A DNA stretch of 64,000 nt from Zonotrichia leucophrys gambelii (Eukaryota > Chordata > Aves > Passeriformes > Passerellidae), in the NCBI RefSeq assembly GCF_028769735.1, contig NC_088177.1, forward strand, positions 25,948,099 through 26,012,098, given 5' to 3'. Below the pieces are notes generated by a model. That model was not told the DNA's origin. It ran no database searches and saw only the letters and a list, made by a program, of their open reading frames with translations. Below, piece after piece: positions 28,801-40,800 of this stretch. A program made the position numbers and the translations under genes. The first letter of the stretch is position 1. Each line of letters opens with the position of its first letter.

Positions 28801-31800
28801 GACACTGAAAACATAGCCCTTACGTTTCCCAGTGCATATTCCTTTGTCCTTATTCCTCTCTATGTAGGAAAGGCCTATTGATATTCTGCTTCTACACACT
28901 GTCAGTTCAACTGTGTTGCTTTTAGTGCAACATGAATGCCTGCTGCTGCTGCTGTTCTTAGTAAACATCATCTGTAAAATAAAAATTCTTGGGCCACCAC
29001 TTAAGTGCTAATGAAAAATGATGCATCAGATTGCTGGTGTCACTGCAGGTGTTCAATAAGGTGTCATCATCCCCTACTAGAAGCAGTATTGACACTACAG
29101 TGCTCTTCAGAAATAAACAAATATAGAATATCAGCTCTTACAATTCTAAAGCATGCACAAAGGTGAGAATTATCACAACATTTTCTAATGACCCACACTC
29201 TGACATGGAATTATAATGTGTGGAAAAGTTAACTATATGAGCGTGTGAGTTCAAACTTGCCAGTAAATTCAGGAAGAAGATGTATCCAACATATATGCCA
29301 GAATAAAAGACATCAAAAAGTAATAAACATTCAGTAATGTCAACATTTGGAAGAGTACAGTAACAAAACAGCTTTTACAATTTCCCTCATCACAAAATAT
29401 TCTGAAATCAATGTGTGCATTGTACAAGTGAAATGCAACATAAAAAACTCTATTAATGAAGGATTTGCTTCTGAGGAAAAAAGAAAACAAAAACATCTTC
29501 AGCTTCTCATCTGAGCATTCATTTAAAACCAGTTTGGACAGTTAGCTCAGACACTGTCAAACATCAACCATACTGCAATTATTCATAAAACCAGTAAATG
29601 TGCTGCACCTGCAAATTCAGCCAAATTGTTTGGCTCATGGAAATTAAAAAAAAAATATATATAAGGTGGTGCATTAGTTTGAATTGAGCAAATTGACTAG
29701 CAAATCGACTAGCAAATCTACTACAAGATGTGTTTCAAATAAGGTATGATGAAAGTATCACATTTAGTCTCCTATTCTTTTAGATCTAAAATAATAGAAA
29801 GGCTAAGCAAGCAGAGATTGAAAAAAACCCCAAAAATTGTAGGTTTGCCTTGACGAAAGTCAATCCATTATCTAATTGGAAATTCCAGTATCTTCCATCA
29901 CGCTTTCTTAGCAGAAAATTAATTCTCAGAATTCATTAGCATCACTACATTAAACATAGGTTGCAGCCATTTGCTGCAATCTCACAGCCAGGCTCCTAAG
30001 CACCATTTCCATTCTGCCACAATTACAAGCAAAGATGAAGCATTTATTAGCAGAGGATAAGAGCAGCCTCCCATCCACACAGGCCCATCCGAGACAGCCT
30101 CTAAAAATTCACTGGCTGCTTGCACTCGGATGATAACATTGTCAGAATTGCTGGGTCTCGACAGTGTAAACAGCCATTTCACGAGGGGCGAATCAGATGG
30201 CTCAGAAGGAGAGATATTTATCAGCATTCATGAGCTAATATTTACTAATGAATAAATGGAAAGAAACAGATTTCATAAGAACTGCAGTGGTGGTCTAAGT
30301 CTTCTGTGTGTTCAAAAATAGAAAAATAATTACTAACGTCACTCACTATTGCAGCCAAATCTAAGTAGAGCAGCAGCAGTTCTTTCTTTCAGAAATTCTC
30401 TTTCATTTGATCTATTATGATCTATTTGACCCCAAGTACTTTCTTTAAAGAGAAAGAAATCAAGTAGCTGCAACTCTCACATCTTAGTTACACTATGATT
30501 TATCACCAGCATTTTGGTTTTTTTCAATTAGTACATTTTGTAAATGCTACATTTTCTCATGATTTCTTATCTGCTAGAAGTATATTGCTGGAAGTAATTT
30601 TGCCTCATAACCCCAAATATCCAACCAGACTTCAAGCACCTATTTAATATCTACATGCACGGAAGATACATAGCTTAATATTTGGAAGAAACGATGACTC
30701 TATATTAGACTACATTAGAGCTGGGGAATTCACACAACAGCCTCTGGGTAGCAGTGATATAAACTCCCTGTGCTGTTCAACTGTTATCTGTTAGCTAAAG
30801 TCCTCACTGCCCCTCCTCTGGTCCCTGTCTCCCTGCCACTCCCTGCCTCATCAGGGTGCTTTCCCCATCACCTGCTCCTCTCACACATCTAGACCATTCT
30901 CCTCTGCCCTCCACATATTTCGCTCCTTGCACTCCTTGTCTAGCAGTGAGGAATCTTTCCAGGACTGTTATTAGGATAAAAGAACTTTCCAGGGTTTTGA
31001 ACCAGACTCCAGGTCATCCTAAAATGCTAAGATACTCTCATCCTAGTCCCAGAAAATACAGTTACCAGACTGCCCTCAAAGACAGAGAGGTTCTAGAGTG
31101 GAAATTTCCCAGAGGAAGAAAGGAAAGAGTAAGGTCATATCCTCTTGAAAGGAGAGAGCATTCTCTTAAGCAGGGAGAATGAGATGTCTAGGTTCTGAGA
31201 CTTTTTTTTGACTCTGCATACTTACCTGATTACTCACATCACAAGGTTGCTTCATGATGCAAGATTAATGAAATCAAAACCATGACCTCAAATGGGTTGA
31301 CTCCCCCTGCTTAGAGAAATGGAAGGAGAGACACTGACAAGGCAGGATCATCTATGACGACACACTAGGCCAGAAACTTTCCAGTCAAGGAAGGAAAAAT
31401 AATCTCTGAGATTATTTTAGCTGGTTAAAATGCTCAGTACCTGAGTGTTCCTTCCACCTCTGAGCCACATGTAGCTGTGGCAAGCACTGGTCAGTTACCT
31501 GCAGCCAAGAGGTGGAGAAGACATTTCATAAACTACATCTGTAATAAGATGCAGCAACGTGCCTGCTTCTCTGACACTTCCCTGCTTTCCACTTGCAGGC
31601 CTGCCCAACCCCCTCTGCTGCAGGTCACTAATTCACAAAAGTGAACTAAAAAACTGTGACAGCTTTGCCAACAGCATTTCTGTTTTCAGTCCTAATTCAG
31701 CAGGACTCACAGGACAGAAATAACCTTATCTTCAGGACTATATATAGCTGTCCCTTTACAGAAAGCAAATGCTGGGCACTAGGGGTATGTGTGTAGGTTA

Positions 31801-34800
31801 AATAGGTCTCCTGTCTTGCACAGCATCCCACGATAAATAATAAGGATTTTACTGTTCATTCTGATACAATCAGATATCAGGATGAAAGACTGAATTTATG
31901 ACAAAGAACTCCATCATCACATGCATGGTATAAATTCTGATGGTCAGAACACATTTATAACATTATTGATCTGCCTTTTGGTAGCAAATGCTGTAAATTA
32001 CTAATCCTCCCTAAGAATGAGACAAATACTCAAACACTGAAATGTCACCATCACCTATTTTCTTAATAAATCTTCTTTCAGTTTAATGTTCAACATCAAG
32101 CACCATATAGTATAATTTAGAGCACACATCTGAAACATAACAAAAGATTCTATTGCACTGAAGTTGTAAAATTAGGTGTAGTAAATACCTTTACCTCTTC
32201 TAAATCTTCAAAACTTACAGTAGGTTTCCCAGCCTTGTTTGGGCTGAGTAAGCATTACAAGTTTTTTGGGCTCATATACAGGGTTTAGAGAACAAACAAC
32301 AGAAACTCTATGGAGTTGCACCTCTTGCAGATCTTTAACATGGATCTGACAATCATTCATGTTGAAATCTTTGAAATTTTACCAGTGACAACAGAAATAC
32401 AATCAGAACAACTCTAGGGAGAATCTCAAAACCACAATACACTTATTTCTTGAATGCTGAAATTTATGAATAGCCTTCCACCAGGAATGGGTCTGCTCTG
32501 TTTCTTTGCACTCTCCTTGAAGGCCCAGAAACACAAAAACCCTTCAGAACCTTGGACAACTGAAGCTTTTTGTTAGAAACAATTTGTTTTGCATGTGTAC
32601 CAGATATTCTCCCTTGGGTACCTATCCCACTTTGACACTATAGCATGCAGCTGATTTGAGGCAGGATTTTTACTACAACTACTCATAAGAAACTTGAAGA
32701 TAACTGTATTCATTGTATATGTCCATTCCTCTGTATTAATCCAAATGTTTCATGCAACGTTCCAAAGTGGCAGAGATCTTTAGTCAGGTACTTTAATTCA
32801 GTATTTCAAGTTCATCTGCAGACAGATTCTGAGAGTACATCAATGAATGAAATGCAAAAATGTACAGATTTGGTGATAACCTTACACATCCCAGTCTGTA
32901 TCTTTTTGACATTTGCAAATCTCTGCCTTCCCAGACACTGTGAAATTAATAAGTTATGTCAAATGCACATCATGTTCTCAGTGAAAGAAATGTAAAATAT
33001 TCTTTATGTAACATGAACAGAATGTCACTAAACAATTGCTTAAATTGCGAAAAAACTTTATCTGCATTCAGAGAAGTTAAATATAAATGGACCACTTAAA
33101 ACCTATATAATCTAGATGATCTATCAAGTGAATAACTCAAAGTAGACTCATCAACATGATATTCAGCTTGCTAAGCTGTGTTTAAATTAAGTACAAAAAA
33201 GTGAGTTTATCAGCACAAAAAATTATCTTGGACTGTATTTGCAATGTCATTGCTAAAAGTTACATTCTGATGATAAATATGACCATAAATCCTTAAGTTC
33301 ACATTTTGACTTTATTACTTCCTGAATTTCTTAATTCTTTAATCCCCTCCAGCTCAAGAATGACTAATTAATTCAAAGAACCATAACAGCTCATCATTGG
33401 TTAAATAAATTTAGAAGGAAAATGTGTCTCTGGAGATACCACTACTAATTTTAATTAAAATTACCATTTTTTGATGTAATGTAAATAAAAGTTATTGCAT
33501 TCTTCTGCTACAAGAACATATTAACTCTACTGTTTATCCCTCAAATCAGTCAAGACAAGAAAATTATTTGCCACTGCCGTGGTAGTTTACATGGTCTTAC
33601 AGGTATAAGTCCTATTGATACATAGATAAAATAAAGGTAATTAATTACTCCTCACATGATGACTGGAGAGCCAAATTTTCATACACAATCACAGCAGTTT
33701 AGATGAGGACGCATACATAGAACTTTACTGACCTTATATCAATAAAGTATATATGTGCTGCCTGTATCTTAGTAGACAACAAATACAAAATTAGGCTGTT
33801 GCCAGAAATGAGAGCTGAAATTGTGTCTTCTCTGTATTTTTTGAAAACAAAATATCTAACTCAGATTCCCTGTCTTCATTGTAAAAATTCTTATGGGAAC
33901 AACACATTACAGTCTTCATCTCAAGTCAAGGTCAACAGAGCTGGGAATGGAAACAGATTCACCAAGCTAAAAACCATCTTCACACTCTCAGTTCAGATTT
34001 TGTAAACATTGCATCTGAGTAAAATGCTGCTGCAAAATCTTAATCTCTTGAGGTAATAGTATCATAACTAAAAATATAGATTTCATTCCTGAAAAATATA
34101 TGATCACGATTTTAGCAGCATAAAGATTTACCAACAATGAAACTTCCAGCTCAAGAATGTTGTAAATCACTGGAATATGTTAGAGATCACTTAGAAAAAA
34201 ATCCCTCTCGAGACAACGGCATTTCAAGGGATGGCAAAATGGGGTGAAAAAAAACTACAGTGACCAGGTTTGGCAATCTTAGCATGAACAAAATTATTGC
34301 ATAAACCAAACAGAAATCAAAAGCTTAGCCAAAGCTACATGCTCGGTTTTGGTCAATACAGAGATCTGGTCTGCAACTTGAACAGATAAGCTTGTTATGC
34401 AAATGACGTTAGCATCAAGGAGGAGGTAGATAATGAAATCATTCAAAAGCTAACCACTCATCACAAGGGTGACAGAAACATCAGGCAAGGTCCTAACACA
34501 TGGACAAAAGGCACTATGAAATTTATACAATCACTGCTTTTAATTTATCATAACTAGGTTGTCACAAGGCCGGCATCAACAAATGCATAACTAATGCATA
34601 TAAATGAGCCAATTATCAGTAATGGCTAAAAGGTTTGCAGTTGTATGATCCAATGTTTCATTATCTAAATTTTTCTAGAAAGTCCACTAATGTAAATCTA
34701 AGCCTCCATAAAAACATCCTGTAACCTCTGTATAGTAAGAACTTTACTAACACATGCCCAAGAATAGAACAGTGTCAGAGAGAATTCAATTTCAGTAGTC

Positions 34801-37800
34801 TCCTAAAGGCAGCTATGGCACAGGGTATTTATTACAATTGTTGCATTTCTCCATAGTAAGAGAACCATGTATGAGTATATTTCCTTACTTCACCATGCAC
34901 ATCACGGTAAAAATGAAAAGCAAGGCTTGAGAACATGCAAAAGTTGATGATGAGGAAGTAATTAAGCAAAACTAAATAATAACCCATATGATTAATACGA
35001 TACAATTTCAATATATAAAAACCTCAAAGGACAAGATTAAAAACAAGTTTTGCCACAAAGTATTAACATCTGACTTGTTTTATGAACAGTGCATGTTGAA
35101 CTAAATGACTGAACAAATGCTAAGAAATGTTTCACAGAGTTTTTTGTATTGTTCCAAGGCTCAGCAGGGACTTCTAAAAGGGAAGACACCAAGAAAGAAA
35201 ACTTACATAACAATGCTGAAGGTTAATGCACAATGTTCCTGACACAGGAATGCAATCTTATTTACCAGGTGCAGTGACTTTCTAAAGCACAAGTGGAATA
35301 TAATGCATTAGTGCTGGTCCGCCAGAATATAGACTACAGCCTTTAAAGGGATCAGCACTGTAAATATCACCATTTTTCACAGACATTACTACACAACTAG
35401 TTGAAAAAGGTATCAGGTAGGGATATTGTACTCCACAAGTAATTGGATACACCAAGGAACAAAACAAATGCACAAAATGCACATGTGCATATTTACAAAC
35501 CTATCATGAAAAGTCAGTACTGGCAAGTGATGTTATAGTAGTACTCACCACATTACACAATATGGGCTGTAATTGGTTCCAATGAAATACTGAAGAATAT
35601 TAAAAATCACTCTTAAAAGTGGCAGTAAGATTTTTGAATGCAATGCTAGCAAGTGCTTAACCATGATTTCCTAGTGTCACTGTAAAAAAGCATATTTGCA
35701 TATTTTTGTTTGATGACAGCTGCATTCATCATGCTCTCCATACTATTGGTGCTCAAATATATATAGTACCTATATATATATATATATATATATAAACCTA
35801 CTGACCTTACTGAAGTGGAAAAAAGGCATTTCTTTTCCTTTTTATCTTTCAAATTCTTATTTTAAATGACCAGCAGTTATTTTCACTAATCGTTTTTTTC
35901 CTCAACACAAAATTTCAATGGAATACTGTCAAGGAAATCAGGTATATTTTATAAATCTGTTTCAGGTCCATCAAAATCAAGAGACTCAAATGAAGAAAAT
36001 TACATAAGAAGATTAAACTGTGCTGTAAGGCTTTTGAAAAGTGAAGCATGGTCTAGTGTTATGAAAAGAAAACTGTAGTTAAAAAACCTGAAAAAGCAGT
36101 AACTCCATAAGAAAATTCTGTTTTCAGATTGGCACACATGGGTCTTGCTGAATAAGCTGTTTTAAAAGGAAAAAAAACTCACTGTGAAATGAAATGGTTG
36201 AATCCTCTGCACCATTTTTCAGGATGTAGCAAAGTAGGTGGAGGGTTTCTGAAAAACAAAGATTTAAATTTTAAAATGTTAATGTTATCTCACAGATCAA
36301 AGATGCTCCTGGTTCCAGCAGGGAGAAAATGATACTTGAGAAAGTAGCAGTTAAATTGTCTATGTGATGCCTTGAGATGCATGTTGGTTTTATCGTGCTG
36401 TTGCTTATTCACTGGCAGCTCTCTTTTCTTGTCCTTCTCCTTTTATGTCAATACCTTTGAAGCTGGTAGTCAGTACAGCTCACAATGCACTTCCCAACCT
36501 GTCCCTTTCAATTCAGCCTGACTGAAAATGCAATATTAACCTAGACATCAAACTACTTTAACCCTTTGCCCAAGATCACTTATTCTGATCAAAACTTTTA
36601 AAGTATGGATAACAATGAGCTGTAGGATTTTCAGTCGGGTTTCAATCTGTATTCAGTTTGGATGACACTGTAAACTCCAGAACTGTTAAAATAGATGCTA
36701 TTTTTAAACTGACATCTAGCAGACAGTATTTTTATATTAAATAGTAAGAGAGCCTTTGTAAAAATAATTTTTCGACTCTAATACATTCCATGGTAGTTGA
36801 CATAAAATTCCTTTCCTTCCTGACTTTTACTCTTACAATTTAATTACATAAACATACAAAGCAAGACCTACAGGTCACATTGAGTGAAGCAAATTTTAAG
36901 AGGCTCAAATTTAGGAAGACCAACTTACAGCAAGAATTGTTCATAAAATCATATATTATATTCTACCATGTTATCCTCCAGAGGTTTCCTCAGCACCTTA
37001 AATTTTGTTAATACTGAAGCCTAATTGAACACTTTAAGATTAAACTTACAGAGGTCTTTGAAACCTTAATAATCTATCTTTTGCTGCATTTGAGGGTCAC
37101 ATATTACTGAACTGTCAGGGAAAAACAATCACAGTAAGACTTCTTCTACAACATAAACACAATAATACTGTAGATTATATAACAAATCACTTCATTTCTA
37201 CTGTGGCCACATTCCACAGAATAACATTGCTTGGAAACATCTCACAAAACAAAAATGAAAACAGCATAAGCTACCTAAATTAGTGCTGATTTGCTCAATA
37301 GTCAGGAGTTTTTCATGCATATTCGTTGAAAAATTAGTTCCATTGAACAATTACTCTAAAAAATGCAAGCAAATTTGTTCAAACAAATTGCTGTGGCTTT
37401 GTAATAGATGGACCATTTTGTTCATCTCCATTTTTTCAAAACAAATTCAGCCAAAAAATTGCACTGCAACATGACAAGTTTGCTGAAATTACTATCTTAT
37501 TACCTTTCTTTTTTGCTTCAGAACACTAAAGGAATTTTCTTCATGAAATAAAGAAATCCAGAATGTCTGAGATGTGTATTACTTAGCAAGTTTGTTATTA
37601 AAGAAAAAAAGATATGATTGGTTATTTTCAATGACATTAACACTTCATGGTTGCCTCCCCTTTACCAGGCTCATATGTTTATGCACATCTGACAGAATCT
37701 GACTTTTTTACAAGTAGAAAAAAAAAAAAAAAGAAGACTATTTCTAGGTGTACTTCTAAGAAAAAAATCCTATATCAAAGAAAGGCAAACTTTAAAAACA

Positions 37801-40800
37801 TTTTTGTCTATAATAAAAATGGTTATCAGCCCAGACATACAGACATCCCACATTTGTGACCACTGCAAACAGCTTTAAGAAACAGCCAGCTGGGGTTAGT
37901 GTATGTTTCAGTCCTCACATTAAAGGAGTGGTACTCTATCAGACATTCTGGATTCTGATGAACAACCAGCTTCTATTATGCTGTGAAGTGAAGTACAGTG
38001 TATTTCCTTTTAGAATTATACTAGCACTGTCTACTGAATATTTACAGGGAAGTTCTGAATTTCATTGTGAAGTAATTTGCTTTTTCAAGAGCTCAATTAC
38101 TATTAATGAAATATGCAGTTTTGCCTTTTCTATTCACAATGTTCCAAAAGGTTTTCCAGATGGTAACAATGGTGCTGACAAAAAAGCATATGGGTTTGGA
38201 GGCTTTGTTAACAATCTCCCAAGGAACTTTCTGAAAAAAGATGCAGAGATACTTTACATTAGTTGCAGATGTTATGATGGAAACAGGTGGAATTTCATCA
38301 TGGAAGAACAGATCAGCAGAGGACATGTCATTCAGGAAATTCAGTTTTTCATTTGCAGGTTAATGATTAATGGAGAAGGCCATTTTTAAACCATACACAA
38401 CATTTTTTATCTAAGAATTACTGAGCTACTAAGCTCTCACTGATAGCTACTCTCTTTGGCTGACCCAAATCAACACAACCAAGGAAGGAAGTATGTTATC
38501 TTGATACTTTTGTATTTGTTGATAGAAGATACTATGTTATTCTTAGTGCTTTTGTAGCAAAACCATTCAACTCTGTACTTAGACAACTAAAATTTGATGC
38601 TTCAGGTAAACTGTCTGCAAAATGAAGCTGATAAACAAAGTCAGAACCTTAATTCATTAGCATCTGTAAATTACATTGGTTTCCTTTGGTGAAAAACATT
38701 AACTACAAAGTGAAAAATCAGTCCATTCTTTTCTGGCATCATGTGAATAAATGACTTCCAGAAGGAGGCACAAGAGCATCAGCTTCCTACCTTCACTTTG
38801 CCTAAGACACTAGAAAATGTTTCATGGTGATCCCAGAAAACACCATGGCACCTCCAGAGGGGCACTTCTGCAGTAAAGACTCTAAGTTCTAGGGTAATAG
38901 GAAAAGGCAGAAATGCAAAGGTAACTCTAAACTTTTTCCATAAGCACACCCGGTCTTCTGCAGTTTGAAATTAATAATCCATTACGATACCTCTAATTCA
39001 TATCCTGAGTCATATTTCATTAAAGAGAAAGGTAAAACAACTCATTTGCATCATCAGATGCTAAACCACAGAGAAACAACATTTACCTGACCACTTCAGC
39101 TCAAGGATCAAACTAGGGCCATTTTGGATTCCAGACTGTGTTAATTCCATTATTTGGAGTTCCGTGGCTTTTGTGTACTTGCACCAGCCAACATCATTGC
39201 ATTTCAATAACACCTGACTATTTCTGCAGCACTCAAAACACATTCATAGAAGAACTAAAAACCTACCTCTCATTAATTTGCTGACATAACTTAATCTAGT
39301 TTTTTAATGTAAAATTAGAACACTCTGCATGCAATCTTTCAATCATTTTTGCCACAAGCTGAAGCACAATACAGTCTTATTTTCTATCATATTTGATGGA
39401 AATTGTGAGACGTAGATAGGAATATTATTGGGAAAAGCAGCTATAATTGGGTTTGTCTTTTGAAAATGCCCTCTTTTGATGCAAGATGAGTAATCAACCA
39501 TTTATTTCCCAACTTTGTCTTTTTTCCTTTAGTTCTTTCTATAATTCCTAATTAGTCACAGAACTACATGCTCTATTTCCTTACTCTAATGCACTGCCCT
39601 TGTGAGTAGTTTTTCTATCCTTGTATTCAGTGCTTGCCACAGTCTCACTAATGCTGTTTTTCACCGAGAGTTTTGCTTCAGCAAAGAAAGCAGGGTTGAG
39701 ACTGTACAGGACACCCATACAGGGGAACAATGCTCCTTCTAAAGACAAGACATTAGCAAGCTTATCAAGCAAGAGCTGCTGCTGAATTCTGACCGATACA
39801 CACACAGCTGTATGCTGGAAATATTTTAATCTACACAGCTTTATGTGTTCCCATCATTCAAACTGCCTCCAAAGTCACTGCCTCCAAAGTCACAGCTGGT
39901 GAGGCAAAATTGGTCATTTTACCACAGTAAGGCAAATGATGCAGTCCAGTGAGTACCACTGATCCTTTACAGGTTAAACTGTGAACCTAATTATAGATCA
40001 TGGACAATAGATATTTGTTGATAATGAGAAAAAAGAAATATTTCCATTTATGATAAAATTTTAAAAACACATCTACTATTTTTTAAAGTACTTCAGTAAA
40101 CATATTCATAAATTTTACCAACAGAAATCACAACAGTGCCCCCAACTACCAAACTGCAACTGATCAACACATCACATTGTTTCTAATGAGAAATTAGCAG
40201 ATGAACAACCAACAGCTGTCACCACGTACAGGCTCTGACAATCACCACCCCCCATAAGCTGAACTATTCTTCTAGCCAGCTGAAGAGACTCCAGTTCTGT
40301 TGACAGTTTCCTAGGTTTATACGCAGCTAGTTTTTACATAAAAATACACTCTTTGGGCATATTTCAAAACACTAAGCGAATAAGATTTCCTTACAAAAGA
40401 AAAAGGATTATTTTATTAAAATACATGAATAATTGACAATAATTAATACTAAATAAATTCTCCTACAAGTTTAAAGTCCTGCCACTCCAGAGCAGGACTC
40501 TCCACCTTGTGTAATCCTCCAAAACTAACCAGGTAATTCTCAAAAGAGCTCAGAAGATTTCCTGATACACTTGGTTTGTGGCCCATTCAAATTAATAATA
40601 GGTGTTCACTGATCTGAAAGAAAATTTCAGGCCCTAAACACTCTCCTATTCATCTGTCTCCTACTAAAGTCCACTGAAGTTCAACTGACTTCCATTAATA
40701 TATTTCACCAAAGCCCACACAGCAGGAAGCAGTGTACTGTTATCAGCTCTGTGAAGTTAAGATAGAAACTGTAGAAACTTGGAAAAGTGGAGAATCAGTA

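Larger units (their letters stand above)
25396..36182 (-). other. MYO3B: MYO3B intron, 10.8 kb
   Basis: A long intron between two kinase C-lobe exons. It contains a CR1 fragment at 27352-27640, a three-copy 12-bp tandem repeat at 29689-29724, a candidate conserved noncoding element at about 29990-30240, and a TA dinucleotide run at 35771-35794. The remainder is AT-rich without recognisable genes. Confidence 0.85.

Noticed and set aside
30856..31182. 108-codon plus-strand frame in a CT-rich stretch
   Set aside because: Low-complexity Pro/Ser/Leu start, no family match and no splice or promoter context.
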